Part shown: positions 1-12,193 of the stretch, piece after piece
Layout of the letters: every line of letters starts with the position of its first letter
How positions within the stretch are numbered: the stretch's first letter is position 1
The notes under the pieces: model-generated
What the model saw: the letters and a program-made list of their open reading frames with translations, nothing else
What the model was told of the DNA's origin: nothing
Database searches by the model: none
Made by a program: the position numbers and the translations under genes
NCBI GenBank assembly: GCA_964019695.1
Contig: OZ026525.1
Coordinates: 60,668,253 to 60,732,252, forward strand
From: Loripinus fragilis
Taxonomy: Eukaryota > Mollusca > Bivalvia > Lucinida > Lucinidae
Length of the DNA: 64,000 nt
Reading direction: 5' to 3'

Positions 1-12
1 ATTTTCTTTATT

Positions 13-117
13 ATTCATCAGTTTAAAAATATATGTTTTGCTTGCTCAAAAGAACTATGTCATTGAGACAGTTCTTTTGAGTACCCACAACATATGTTTT
101 TGTTGAGAAATAAGAAA
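13..117. repeat. Foldback repeat R1 (GTGCTCAAAAGAAC), copy 1
   Basis: CTCAAAAGAACTATGTCATT is followed by GAGACAGTTCTTTTGAGTAC and CACAACATATG. The same palindrome occurs at 10838, 24030, 42590 and 50580. Confidence 0.85.
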
Positions 118-269
118 CATAAGAAATAAGAAACTGGAGGCATGAGTCCTCACCAGTCAGTAGTGCAGAAAGGCTAAAACAAAAGTAAGGTGGAATGGAA
201 ATTTTGCCAGTGAAAATATTGCAGCTGGAAGAGCCTGATAAACAAGCTAAATGTTAACTTGCTAGACTT

Positions 270-412
270 GGGATTGAGGTGTTGCTGGTTTGATACTCGC
301 CTGTGTTATATCCTTGAGCAAGACACTTTAATTTCTGCCTATTACTGTTTCAATCCAGGAAATCTCTTGACATGACTGAAAAATTATTGACTCGGAGGTA
401 ACGCATGAATAA
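270..412 (+). mobile_element. SINE-A, diverged copy
   Basis: GGTTTGATACTCGCCTGTG (B box region), CCTTGAGCAAGACACTTTAA and TTATTGACTCGGAGGTAACG follow the SINE-A order; the head is truncated. Confidence 0.75.
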
Positions 413-416
413 ACTA

Positions 417-629
417 CAGTAAAACCTGTGTAAAACGGCACTCTCAAAAACACCAAAACACCAAAAATTGGTTTTCAAGACCAATTATCGCTTAATGCAG
501 GTCAAAAGTATTGCAGAATGCTTCAAGGGGAGCATTCTGTAGTCATTTTGACCTTCATTAAGCTACCATTTGTCGTTAAGGTCTTTGTTTTGTCTATTTT
601 TAAGTGGCTGTTTTATACAGGTTTTACTG
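417..629. mobile_element. pogo-type MITE (CAGTAAAACCTG family), copy 1
   Basis: A 213-bp element with TA on both sides, ends CAGTAAAACCTG / CAGGTTTTACTG, and an inner palindrome built on GCAGAATGCTTC. Related copies are at 15636, 19264 and 63886. Confidence 0.85.
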
Positions 630-744
630 TAAGGGCATAGGCAGACAACATAATGGTATTGCAGAATAAGGGCTAACCCCTGTTAAGGTTCATTTCAGAC
701 GGATGATTCACAATATATGTCGAGCCTAATTTTCCCGTAACCTA

Positions 745-945
745 TAAAGTGCCACCAATAAGTTGCAGCAGACTACAATTTCAAATTTTGCTGCTTTTTC
801 AAAAATAACAAATACGCCTTGATATTTCATGAAAAATCGTCTGCTGGCAGACGATTCTCATGAAATATCATACCTTATTTTTTTTTTTCAAAAATTAGGG
901 AAGATGTCTCAAAATTTGTCGCTGCTGCAGTTGTGATAGCGCCTA
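745..945. repeat. Foldback repeat R4 (CAGACGATTCTCATG), copy 1
   Basis: TTTCATGAAAAATCGTCTGC and GGCAGACGATTCTCATGAAA form the core, with CAGCAGAC outer arms. Confidence 0.85.
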
Positions 946-1029
946 AGGGTTAAAATCAAAAAGATATTTCAAAATTTATCTGATGCAGTCATGACTGGCG
1001 ATTAAAAGATAGTTTTTTTTGTTTTGCAG

Positions 1030-1183
1030 GGCCTGTTGTTGCAGAGGCAGAATGAGCGTACCCCTGAGCAGGAAAAGATTGAGAAGAGACGTCTGCTGCC
1101 GTATCACATGCACATCAATCTAGAACTGCTAGAATGTGTTTATCTGGTCTCTGCTATGTTGATGGAAATACCATATATGGCAG
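1030..1183 (+). CDS. EIF3C: eIF3 subunit C, first exon in window
   Basis: EIF3C is a core scaffold subunit of the cytoplasmic eIF3 translation-initiation complex; it binds the 40S subunit and contacts eIF1 and eIF5 through its N-terminus and other eIF3 subunits through its C-terminal PCI domain. This exon reads [20 protein letters not shown] and continues into the highly conserved [17 protein letters not shown] stretch that precedes the PCI domain. It follows a TTTTGCAG acceptor, begins in phase 0 and ends in phase 1 before GTTAGG. Codons join cleanly to the next exon. Earlier exons lie left of the window. The match to animal eIF3C is close over all four large exons, so the assignment is firm. 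The eleven exons seen here encode about 332 C-terminal residues of a protein that is usually around 900 residues. Confidence 0.96.
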
Positions 1184-1212
1184 GTTAGGATGGTTGCTAG
1201 AAATAATTTACC

Positions 1213-1316
1213 ACAGTACTCATGAATCCTTGCTTAGTACTGGTTCAACCCAGGAAGACCCAACATAACTGCAAGATTGTTACCTGGGATGTAAAGAATC
1301 AAATCAAACAAACAAA
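1213..1316 (+). mobile_element. SINE-A, 3' part
   Basis: Contains TTAGTACTGGTTCAACCCAG, GATTGTTACCTGGGATGTAA and the AATCAAATCAAACAAACAAA tail, 30 bp after an EIF3C exon. Confidence 0.85.
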
Positions 1317-1873
1317 CTGTACTCAAGACAATAACCCTTTAACCAGGGATATTCCTAGGACTGATTTAGGGCCCAATTAAGGGGATATATCTTTCAAAAG
1401 CTCTTACTTGCATGAAATTTTTCCTGTATAAACAAAAAATGTTTTTTTGTCAAGGAGACGGATACCTTTGGCCACATTGTTATATGAACAATTTATACAT
1501 CTCACATAGATCACTTTACGCCCCGACATACAGCTTTTGAGCAATCTGCAGCATGCTTATCAGTCTTTTTAGAGTTACTTCCTGGTTTGATACCTTTTGC
1601 AATATTGTGACACACTGGGTGAACTTTAGAAAAAAAAACGGTTGCATGACCATGAACTACAATTACTTGACTACAATATTTAGAAGTATTTTTGCCCAAA
1701 TGTACAAATTTCTGGTAGAAAAATATATATTTACAATTTTTGCTTATGAACTTTTCGAGGTCAAATTAAAAAATTGTAAATAATACGAGAAATACATAAT
1801 ATTTGGGTAAAAAAAACTACCCAGTTTGCAAAGAGTTTGTAAAATACTAACCACTATAGTTTTATTATGATAG

Positions 1874-2067
1874 CACACGAGATGGATGCTCGAAGGAGAA
1901 TGATCAGTAAGAATTTCCATCATGTTTTACGAGTGGCGGAGAGACAGACTCTAGCAGGACCCCCAGAGAGCATGAGAGAACATATTGTGGCGGCATCTAA
2001 AGCCATGAAGACTGGCGACTGGAAATCCTGTAAAAACTTCATCATTAATGAGAAAATGAATACTAAG
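1874..2067 (+). CDS. EIF3C: eIF3 subunit C, second exon in window
   Basis: The exon follows ATTATGATAG and ends at AAG before GTATGT (phase 1 in, phase 0 out). It encodes [20 protein letters not shown] and then the conserved [17 protein letters not shown] and [16 protein letters not shown] motifs of eIF3C. These residues form the helical part that leads into the PCI fold. The acceptor has a weak pyrimidine tract, but the coding match leaves little doubt. The following 2-kb intron carries hairpin repeats. Confidence 0.96.
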
Positions 2068-2099
2068 GTATGTGGTAACTGCGAACCTTAACTCTGTCC

Positions 2100-2310
2100 T
2101 TGCTAGTGGCAATTTTTGTTGTCTTCTGGTAGCCTTTGAAAACAGTTTGGACCCAGATCAGGACCGACAACATGTCGGTCCTGATCTCGATCCAAACTGT
2201 TTGACACTCTGATACTGTTCCTGAAAGATTTTTATTTTTAATTTTAGCATTGAAAAAAGTCAGCAGACTGCAACAAAAGCATGAACAATTACCCAGCCAA
2301 GAGTTAAGGG
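2100..2310. repeat. Foldback repeat R2 (ATCAGGACCGACA), copy 1
   Basis: CCAGATCAGGACCGACAACA is inverted at once as TGTCGGTCCTGATCTCGATC, with outer TTGCAAA / TTTCAGGAA and CAGCAGAC arms. Confidence 0.85.
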
Positions 2311-4089
2311 AAGGCTTAATTTGTTGAAAAAAAGTGAGGGGGTATATTGCTTTTGATCTTATTTACTGGCAGTCCATTTATCACACATGCCTTGTTGGCA
2401 GGATATCTCATATACTATAAGAGATACAGCCTTTAAACTGGGCGAGCTTATGAGAGAAGATGAGAGGATTATACCAGATTATTTAGGACTTAGGAAAATA
2501 TTACTGGAGTTCTGGCCCTTAAGAAAGAGCGCCACCCTAATCTCTTTGGACAAAACATATGGTTGAGTGTATGGGTAGTTTAAAGATATATGCAAAACCT
2601 CTGTAAATTCAACAAATAAACTAATGCTTGTGCTGGGTGCTAAGGGTATTGCACTTATTGCCACTTAATGGCTATAATGGGAGTTAACTGGCTTCTCATG
2701 AATTTACCAACAAACCTATACTATAATTGGCAGAGTTGAACCTGCTTGCTTCCAGAGAGTTGAATTACCTTGTTAAATCTGCCTACGTATCACAATATGT
2801 AGCATCTAGGAGAAGAACTATATAAGTAGTATTACTTTCGTTCTAATCCTATACTTTGTATTTACAGATGATGTATAATTGTACAATTATCTTTCTGAAA
2901 TAAAATATGTTTAAACTAAGGGTATTGCAGTATACTGTACCTGCTTTTACCTGTAATAACATAATTACTGTTATTTACCCATTTGTATGAAAAATGGTAT
3001 AGTCATATTATTATGCATCTTTAAAAGTATAGTACAATGTTTGATAACAATTTCTAGTTAGCAACAAAATGTTTGTGACTATAACATTAATGATAGTTCC
3101 GATTATTTTGGACACTGGAGTTGGATCCAACAGACACCGTGGGTGCTGAGATGATCTAACCTATGTATGAATGCACGACTTTCCATAAACTTCCTATAAT
3201 TCAAAACAACCAAATTCTATGAGGACTGCCTAATTGCCTGCTCAGGGCAAACCTCTACCTCCAATTTTTGGAAGCCGTGCCTGGAAAATGAAGCAGACAG
3301 AGGATAGAGGAAATTAATCATTCTGATGACCCTAGAAGGGCCTCATCACAGGGCTACCCATTATTAAGAAAATGTGTCTGTAGCATTTGCAATGCTTATC
3401 ACATATTTTCATTGAAATGGCTTCAAGTATGTACCTAGACCAGGCCTCCTATTAAGAATGCTTAAATGTAATTATCTATCAACCAAAACTTATGTTGTGG
3501 GTACTCAAAAGAACTGTACACTACGATAGTATTTCTGAAAGAATGTTTTAAAAAAGCTCATTTTGAAAAAGGTCAGCAGACGACAACAAAAGTATGAAAA
3601 ATTACCCAGCATGCAAATAGTTAATGGTAAATATTTTTATAGTGCTTCAAAAATTCTCACATCGGTTTGCATTAGGCTGCTACTACTATTTTCGGTTTGA
3701 ATGTTGGTGCGCCGTGGTCCCTTCGCACATGGCATATACAGCACTCGCAGCACACCCATTTTATGCACCCACTTTGGCTTCAAGAAAGGAATTCGGACTC
3801 TATCTTTTCCTTATCCTACGCCTATTTGCGTTAAGTAAAGGTGTGGAGCATTAATTAGTTTGAATTTTGGAAATGTTCTAAAACAGGTTTCAATCTTGTG
3901 GGTATCGACGTGACAATTTCATCTGCACAGTGTCACCCCCACTGTTCGCATTAGGCTGACTTTACATAACCTGTTTTATAGGCAAACAGCAGTTTAATAG
4001 AGCATCCACTCAATTGGATCAAGGACCCAGAAAGATGTTGAACAGGACATGATTGTGTCATAGATTTATAATTTTATTTATTTGTTCAG

Positions 4090-4293
4090 GTATGGGACCT
4101 ATTCCCTCAGAAAGACATTGTACGGGACATGATTGTGTCAAAGATTCAAGAAGAAAGTTTGAGAACCTACTTGTTCACATACAGTAGCGTGTATGACACC
4201 CTTAGTCTTGTCACCCTGGCTGAGATGTTTGAGCTTGACGTGTATAAAGTCCACTCCATTATCAGTAAAATGATAATTAACGAGGAATTAATG
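4090..4293 (+). CDS. EIF3C: eIF3 subunit C, PCI-domain exon
   Basis: The exon starts after TTTGTTCAG and ends at ATG before GTAAGT, phase 0 at both ends (68 codons). It encodes [20 protein letters not shown], the conserved [20 protein letters not shown] block, and the winged-helix part [20 protein letters not shown] of the PCI domain, through which eIF3C joins the eIF3 octamer core. An apparent extension of the open frame past 4293 is intron read-through and should not be counted as protein. Confidence 0.96.
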
Positions 4294-4316
4294 GTAAGTT
4301 TGTATTTTGCAATTGA

Positions 4317-4795
4317 TCCAGTACACAAGAATTTCGTACTTAATGCATCAGTGAGCAGTAAAGGCTCAGTGGGGGTAGACTCGCAAGAAAATTCACTACT
4401 GGCATGCACAAAGTATGGATGTAGATGAGGGCTCAGACAGAAATTAGACTTCTAGCATCACTGGATATATCACATGGGTGAAAATTTTCAGGATTACTCC
4501 TGAATTTAGGATTTTGAGGCTGACTTTCCACAGAAAGTCAGCCTAGAAATCCTGAATTAAGTAGATTATAATAGTTTTTCTGATTTCTTTTCAGTTTATC
4601 TTAAGACAATTGACAGTTCAAACTTGAAAATCTTGATATTTTACAGGCGTAATCCTAGTTTTAGGATTTGAATTTCAAAAGTTCAGGATTTTGAAATTTT
4701 TGAACTTTCACCCATGTCTATCAGCATGGGTGTTTATAAAATAAGAGGCTTTTGAGCATATGCTATCATAAGTATCAAAATCTGGTGTGCTGACT
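4317..4795. repeat. R5 repeat (TTTGGTACTTAT), copy hosting a MITE
   Basis: CAGTACACAAGAATTTCGTA at the left, CATAAGTATCAAAATCTGGT at the right; the CATGGGTGAAA MITE (4473-4717) splits it. Confidence 0.75.
4473..4717. mobile_element. CATGGGTGAAA MITE, copy 1
   Basis: Starts CATGGGTGAAAATTTTCAGG and ends TTTTTGAACTTTCACCCATG; AGGCTGACTTTCC / AAAGTCAGCCT forms an inner hairpin. It is inserted in another repeat of the family seen at 13908. Confidence 0.87.
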
Positions 4796-5006
4796 AAATT
4801 GTTTCTATATTACCATATTTATTGGCTACCCAGGCGTTTAAATTAGAGTATGTAATTAAAAATTAATATTCCTATTTATCAATCAAAAAACATATTGTTG
4901 GTATTCGAAAGTACCTAAAACTATAGTTCAATGTGACGGATAAGTAGCTATTCTCAATTAATGCTTAAAAATGTGTTTATCTGGACCTTTGGCTGCCTAC
5001 AATAGT

Positions 5007-5207
5007 GACTCAGTTGATAGCCTGTTAGCCCGGGGACCAAAGGGTCGCTAGTTCAAGACTCATTCCAGTGGAGTCATTGTGTTGTGTCCTTGAGCAAGAC
5101 ACTTTATCTGCTGCTTATTAGTGGTTCGACCCAGGAAGACAGGAAATCTTCCTGGCATGACTGAAAACTTGTTGACTGGGATGTAAAGCATCAAAACAAA
5201 CAAAGCC
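5007..5207 (+). mobile_element. SINE-A copy
   Basis: Head with GGTCGCTAGTTCAAGACTCA, body GTGTCCTTGAGCAAGACACT and GTTGACTGGGATGTAAAGCA, A-rich tail. Confidence 0.85.
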
Positions 5208-5935
5208 ACTTGGCCTAGAGCCTTGATACTTGGTATGCAACGTTACCCTAGTGGTATTTTTCCTAGTTTGTTCAAATTATGGCCCTGGGTCCCAGAAAGG
5301 CCCCACCCCATGGATCACATGTTTTATATAGGTTTATCTAGAGCAAACATGAAAAAAATCTTATTTTAAATTATTGAACTAGAGCTTTGAGTATTGGTGT
5401 GTAACTTTTTGTTTTGGTCCTTAAAGGGGAAAGCAAATCTCAGGTGAGCGGCTTTAGGGTCCTCCAGGCCCTCTTGTTATTATAAACTTCAGGGGGCAAA
5501 ATATTTCAATATTTCACTTGTCCTGCAGGATGAGTGACTTACAATTTTCACTCATCCTGCAAACACATGCACTTGTCCTTTAAAAGTGTATGCAATAAAG
5601 AACATAAGGGAATAATATGTAATATGACTTATAAAGTTCCTTATATCACTGCTAAAATGATATTTACCCAGTCAGTTTCATAACTGTTCCATTTCACAGT
5701 CAATACTCAAAAAATGCTAGTATCACCCTCAGATTTTTCACCCTCACCCTCGAGTAATTCTTCCCAAAGATCTCGTCCTACAGGACGAGTGCTTTGGGAT
5801 GAATTACTGGTCCTTTCTAGATTTAACTCGTAATTACGATGGGACGAGTGGAAATTTTGTCCCCTGTACTTCACATGACTTTACCAATACAATACTTCCC
5901 AAAGCTGTTGCCTGATAGTTTCTTTTGTATTCCAG

Positions 5936-6095
5936 GCATCGTTAGATGAGCCAACACAGACTGTGATTATGCACAGAACAGAGCCATCACGCCTACAGTC
6001 ATTAGCACTGCAGTTGTCCGAGAAGGTCGGTACTCTAGTAGAAAACAATGAGAGGATCTTGGAAATCAAACAGGGAAATTACGGAGGGAAACTCA
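5936..6095 (+). CDS. EIF3C: eIF3 subunit C, end of conserved region
   Basis: The exon follows TGTATTCCAG and ends in phase 1 before GTAAGT. It encodes [20 protein letters not shown] and [20 protein letters not shown], matching the end of the PCI region and the following C-terminal helix of animal eIF3C. The last residues, IKQGNYGGK, begin the low-complexity tail. All following small introns have the same phase-1 position set by this donor. The next intron is 6.5 kb. Confidence 0.95.
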
Positions 6096-9000
6096 GTAAG
6101 TACATGAATGTGGAGAGTTATTGGGTTTAAAGTGAATTGTCGCTTTTTTCAAATGCATTTATTATAGAGCATTAAAGTATGCTAGGAGTAATTCCTCATT
6201 AAATGTTTGAGGAAGCATTTCAATTGTCCTGTAATTGATTATGTTTGCTTGCCCCTAGAGTCAAGCCATTTTTCAGGTCAGTGACTTCCATACAAGTGTA
6301 ACAGAGTCACTATTACTTGTTTACACACATTTCTAGAGCAGTATCATAAATCTTCCATAATGGTTAAAATTTACAATGTTTCAGTGTAATATTTAAGCAG
6401 TATGTATATTGATGAGTATATTTTGTTACTTGGGCTGATGTTTAAGAAGTATTTCTAAAATTTAACTCTTAAAGCACTAATTATTACTAAAGCAGACAAC
6501 ATATTGTGTAACAACTTTCTTTTTTTGGGGTACAATAAGAATAACAAAATCAAATGAATTTTTACTAAAAAATCAAAATACTTTTCTCGTGATAGTCGTA
6601 ACATTCTATTTTGCAATGATCAGTTGATTGTTATTAGAATGAAATATTCAATATCCGTTATTAAAATGAAGCAATATATGGAACCCTTGAAATCACAACA
6701 GGTAATGTGCTACCATGAGTCGGTAACTAATTGAAGCAGAGGCTTGATTGCCATTCTGTGTAATGCAGATTACTGTAAGATGTCTGCCCCCAGATGTTCA
6801 GATAAAAGCAATAACTACTACTGTAATAATTTGGCAGACAAAGAAATGATCTGTAAAAATCAAATCATGAAATATTTATTTTTTGATTCAAGTAAAATGT
6901 TAAAAATTCTGAACATAATCTTTAAGACCAGTCTGAGCCAGAAAACTCAGTAAGTAAACCGAAGGCTCATGTGAGGTACATGTATTAGTATACCAATGGT
7001 CTATCGTTGCTCATTCACATTTTGAAGGGAGTACATCTCTAAAGTCAGTTGGCCAATTCTGGTCAAAGGGGTACTTTCATCTGTGCCCACGCATGGATTT
7101 TCTTCAAACTTTGCATATTTATAACTCATTATATACGAACTATGAAAATGTATTTATCGAATTAGATAGTTAAGAATAAGGCTTAGGAAGCAACCCTGAC
7201 GTACCCCACCTTTGAGGTGGTACCTGTCTCTAAATTTCCATGTCCTAAATCTATAGTTTTGTTTATTTCTATGATTTGTCATCTAGATTGAATCCAAAAT
7301 ACCATAGACATTATTTTAATACCACAGAACCATTTAGATAAATTATGGTTTACGTTTTCAGACGAAGTGATTGTAAAATTTCAATATTTTTTTTCAAAAT
7401 ATTATTAAACATTCAACATTCAATTCAAAAGATGGATATGTTCTAGTCTTTGTCAAGATTTCATATTATCACAAAAACATGCCATATATATACTGCTGAT
7501 CTGAGCCAAATATCATGAAAATCCAAAACCGGTAACTTTGTCATTTCCTACCTCTAATGGGTATCGGTCAGTTTTAGCAAAATTAATTATTTAGTTCAAA
7601 TGAATCAATAACTCAATATAAGGAGGTTGTTTTTTTAATCTACTTCCACTTTTCTTAAAGAAAGACATGTTTAGACAATTCAAATGATTCAATGGTCAGA
7701 AATGCCGAAGGTCGTGGCCCTGTGTCATGGCACTATGGGGCCAAGACAATGTGTATCACTTCCTCAAGTCCTGCATGGTATTGTTCAAGAAACATAATAT
7801 CCTAACAATAAACTTGTGAAAACAAGACGACTAAATATTTACTTTACATCCCAACTGAACTAGAGGAACCACATTTTGGTGCCGTGACCAGGATAACGTG
7901 TAGCAGAGTCTTATCAAAGGTATCATAAAATAGTGTGCTACATGAATAAGTGAGGTCCAGAAACAAAACTGTATGCCTAGAAAATACGGCCAGCTAAAGT
8001 ATAAATGTTGCTATTTGATGGAAATCAGCATCAGTTTCACAAAACAGAATGAACAGAGAAGATCTACGCATTAAATTAGCAATACCTTTGAAGCCAAGAG
8101 TTATCTGTGACCAAAATGGTTAAGTTTAACCAATAGGTTTGACAGGGAGTTATTTTTGTGAAGCAGGTTTATTAATGAGTCTTACAATTATAAAATCATA
8201 GATATAAGGTTCTTCTCCTGTATGAACTGACTTGTCATAAGGTTTCTCTTCTGTATGAATTAAAATTCTTAATAATGTTACATATTAAGTGTAACATTGG
8301 CTAGATGTAGTTTTAATGTTAGAAACTAGAGGTGTTAAGTACAGGTGTCAACATATTGTATCATTTTGGCTAATATTATTGTGTAAGCATTTCATTAAAT
8401 AAGAATCGTGGCACTTAATATCAAAGAATATTGTGTTTTTCTTTTTCCAATCCATAATAGGGGAAAACACTGAACATATCAACTTCTACAAATAAACGTA
8501 CTAGCATGATGATTCAAACTAAGCAAGTATTCAAGTATGTTTTACACTGAAACATAGTTATTGTATTTTTTACAGTTCGATGAATTAGGGCCATGTGTTT
8601 ACATCAAGTTAAAAAAATATGTTACCGGTCCTTGAATTTCATGAAATTTGGTCTACATATTCTTAACATATATGGATAGTTTATATGTTGAAATGGTATC
8701 TTGACAAAGACCGCAACTGGTAAAAATGTGAATTCCAAATTTGACTGAATACAAAATATACAGTCGAAAATTGGGGTACCATGCTATAAAACTGAATGCC
8801 CACCCAATATCCTAATACATACAAAGTCATTTTAAGTAACAGCGAACTAATCAATGATATAGCTATTTCTTAAAACATTTTTCCGCCCATTCCATGATAT
8901 GTCAATTACTTTAGAAATGATTATAACTGGGTACCCTAAGGTATTATAGTGATATCATTCATGACGTCATAAATTAGCAATGGAATTGCATAAAAACTCC

Positions 9001-11235
9001 AACGCACCATAAATATTAAAGTTATACCCCAGACAATTAAAACACATAATATTTTTAAAATCCAAGCGTGGGCAGACTCCCATGTTAATTTCCCATACCA
9101 TGCAAGAGCCCCTTTCATGTAAAGCATAATCAGGTAGGGAGAAAGGCTGTATATGTTTTTGGGCTGATTGGATTGAAACTCTAGTTCCCATGGCAACATA
9201 TAGTGCTACCCCCATAGACTTATAATGGGAATAACTTCAAAAATCTTCTTCTGAAACCATAAGGCCCAGAGCTTATAAAGTTAGTATGTAGCAATGTCTA
9301 GTGGTCCCCTACATAAATGTGTGGTCTCTGTGTGTGAAGTGTGCATGCTACAAGTTTTAACCCTTTTCATGCCACTAGTTTTTGTCCTAAAATTTTTGTC
9401 TGTTTTTTTATGTCAGCTGCATATATTCACGTGCACTTCAGACTAGATTTTTCCATGGAATCAAACAATATGAACATGATGAACCCTGATCAGACTGCTC
9501 CGAAAGGTCCATATTGTTTGAATATAAGCAGATGAGCGGAGCAGATGACAAGGGTTATTATTTGTCAATTGCATATGTTCCGGGGGCAAAGTGCTTCACA
9601 CACTTTTATCATATTTTATGTGTCCAACGCTAACAATTGTTGCTACTTTGGCAGAAAGTATTTTATGACTATCTATGCTCTCAGTGGTTACTGGTAAGTA
9701 ACGAGTTGTTATATCCTGTCAGAGTACATTGTTGTTCCTTTATAACACACAATTTCATTAGAATTTCTCATATAATTTTTAAGGCTTGCACATAGATACT
9801 GGTTCTTGTCACATACGCTTAGTCATTCTCAAATGTAAATACTTAGCTATCTTGACTAATCCATCTTAGATAACAATAAATTATTTGCTGAAGATAGCAA
9901 AAAAAAATATAATGCCTAGTAGAGAGCAGTCTGATCTGGCACTATTTTGTTTGCACATGCTTTTCCTGTTTGAGAAATGTACTGACACTCAAGAATTAAT
10001 TATTTGACAACCATTGAAAGGAAAGTTTCAAGAATAATGCATGATAGCCAAAGCCACTCAATAATGGTGTGTGTTATAAAGGGACTGTCCCCTACATGTT
10101 GGGGTATGGGAATTGCCCTGTCATAAACCCTATTGCATCAGAATGGCCAATACTATAGAAGTTTGGCCATTCTGAGTTGAAAAAGGTTAATGTTATTATT
10201 GGTTATGGTATTGTCCTCCTGCGCCTCAGTCTGGCCAGAGTGTTGAAGGTGCTTGCGGTTGGTCAGGTAATTTTTCCACTTTTACCCCTCTTGACTGACC
10301 TGGCTCAAAATAAATGGTTTAAAATGGAATGGTTAACTTTATACCTGCCTGTGTTAAAGGTACAAGAATGTGGGGAGTACTTGATTTAATAAGTGAGCAC
10401 TGGTAAATACTTGCCTGCAAGCGACCACTTTTGTCCTCTGCTGTTTCATACTCTGATGGTATTCCTGAAAGAGTTCTTTGTTAATTTTGAAAAAAAAAAT
10501 CATCAGCAGACGGCAAAAAAATCATGAAAAAGTTCCCATTATAAATGCAGAGTTAACCTGCAATCAGATTTGGATACAGCTTACCTAAGACTGATTAACT
10601 CTGCATGCTGGGTAGTTTTTCATGACTTTGTCATCAGCTGACTTTTTTCAAAGCTTTTTTCAAAACAATGTGACGGTTGAAAGCTAAGCAGTTTGGAGAA
10701 ATTTACAGACAAGCTCCCTTGAATAATAAGCTAGTATCCTTTTATGGGAATGGTTATCTTGAAAGAGACTTTTTTCATAAGTCAAGATCGGCAAAAAATT
10801 TGAATGTAAAATTGTAAGTATTTCCTTATCCATTAGTTCAAACATGTGTTTTGGGTGCTAAAAAGAGCTGTCTCATTGAGACTTGATCAGACAGGTCTTT
10901 TGAGTACCCACAACATACATTTGTATGTTTTGGTTGAGAGATTAGAAAATAAGGTTTTTTTTTATTGAATTATTTTGCACATTTATCTAGAGGCCTGTTT
11001 TTTAATGTCACTCATTCAAGCGGTCATTGGGTTGTTATTTCCGACCAAGCCATCCTTCGCATGAGCTTTTCCATGGTTGGAGGAATTTCTTTGTTGTTAA
11101 AGTTGCTGCATTCTGCAAATATTGATACAGATACACGTAGGTCAATGCTGTTAATACTGTCAATTTCCACCTACAGTATTATTTGTTTATAGGCATATTT
11201 TTTGTATTTTATCTCTTCTAATTAAATAGGCCAGG
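6096..11235. other. EIF3C intron, mostly unassigned
   Basis: AT-rich sequence without a supportable gene. Short open frames at 8936-9215 and 9341-9535 lack codon order or homology that I can see. A block near 9440-9540 carries GATCAGACTGCTCC words of the R3 type; 10380-10680 holds R2-like arms (CATCAGCAGACGGCAAAA). Confidence 0.6.
10838..10950. repeat. Foldback repeat R1, copy 2
   Basis: TGTTTTGGGTGCTAAAAAGA and GTCTTTTGAGTACCCACAAC form the arms. Confidence 0.85.
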
Positions 11236-11465
11236 CCAGCACACAGAATTTGGTACTTATTGCAGTTTCATAAATTTGCTTTTCAAACAAGCTTGTGCTG
11301 TTAAACAGTAGCACTACAGGTCAAAACTTTGATCGTAGCCTTTATTTCATAGTTTGTGTCAGTGAGCAGCAAAAGCTCTGGTGAGATTGCATGGATGTGC
11401 AGGCTCAGCTAATCCTTGGCTGCTTGTTTATGCACTAAGTACCAAAATCTCATGTGCTTGCTAAA
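11236..11465. repeat. R5 repeat, copy 2
   Basis: AGCACACAGAATTTGGTACT and AAGTACCAAAATCTCATGTG are the inverted ends. Confidence 0.8.
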
Positions 11466-11524
11466 ATGTTCATGCTATGTGAGCCAGCAGATAAGATTTT
11501 GTCATGAAAGGCAGGAAACTGGTT

Positions 11525-11905
11525 AACTCTTTGCCTACTAGTGTCATCTGCTGATATAGGGAGCGCAGTGGCTCAGTGGTAGAGTGCTTTACTCGAGACC
11601 GAAGGGTCGCGGGTTCGAGCCTCACCGGCGTCACTGCATTGTGTCCTTGAGCAAGAACATTAATCCTAGCTTAGTACTGGTTCAACCCAGGAAGACCCTT
11701 CCCTTTATAACTGAAAGATTGTTGATGGGACGTAAAGAATCAAATCAAACAAAAACAAAATCATCTGCTGATAACTTTTGCAAACATTTTGGACCCAGAT
11801 CAGGCCCGACATTGTGTTGGGCCTGATCTATCTCCAAGCTGTTTGACTCTGATGCTATTCCTGAAAGAATTTTTCGAAAAAAAAATCATGAGACAACAAA
11901 AAAGC
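11525..11905. repeat. Foldback repeat R2, copy 2, interrupted by SINE-A
   Basis: CCAGATCAGGCCCGACATTG / GTTGGGCCTGATCTATCTCC hairpin; its left arm is split by the SINE at 11557-11760. Confidence 0.85.
11557..11760 (+). mobile_element. SINE-A, full length with 13-bp target duplication
   Basis: A tRNA-derived SINE: head GTGGCTCAGTGGTAGAGTGC (A box) and CGCGGGTTCGAGCCTCACCG (B box), then a shared body (TTGTGTCCTTGAGCAAG, TAGTACTGGTTCAACCCAGG, GATTGTTGATGGGACGTAAA) and an AATCAAATCAAACAAA tail. TCATCTGCTGATA flanks both sides (11544-11556, 11761-11773). It serves as the reference for the other copies. Confidence 0.92.
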
Positions 11906-12021
11906 AAAATTAAGTTATTATACAAAAATGCTATTTCTACATAAATTGAATGGCTAATGAATTACAGCATCATACTGTGCTGCTGTATCAGGAGTCACAC
12001 TGTTTTCTATTCAGTCTGTTT

Positions 12022-12193
12022 GTATGAATTGATGCTTTACATCCCAGTCAACAATTTTTCAGTAATGTTGGGAGGTTTTTCTGGGTTAAACCAGTGCTAA
12101 GCAGTGAGGATACACAGTGCCTCCTTGAGTTTAAAACCTGGTGCTTCTCAATTTCAAGTCTAGGACATTACCACTGAGCCACTGCTTTCTATT
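12022..12193 (-). mobile_element. SINE-A copy, antisense
   Basis: Reverse body GCTTTACATCCCAGTCAACA and GGGTTAAACCAGTGCTAAGC, then the reversed A box ACCACTGAGCCACTGC. Diverged. Confidence 0.82.

Noticed and set aside
8936..9215. Two overlapping minus-strand frames of 82-87 codons
   Set aside because: No recognisable domain, no splice context, and inside an EIF3C intron.
11557..11640. Possible functional tRNA gene
   Set aside because: A and B boxes are present, but the segment continues into the SINE body and lacks a complete cloverleaf; many copies exist in the window.
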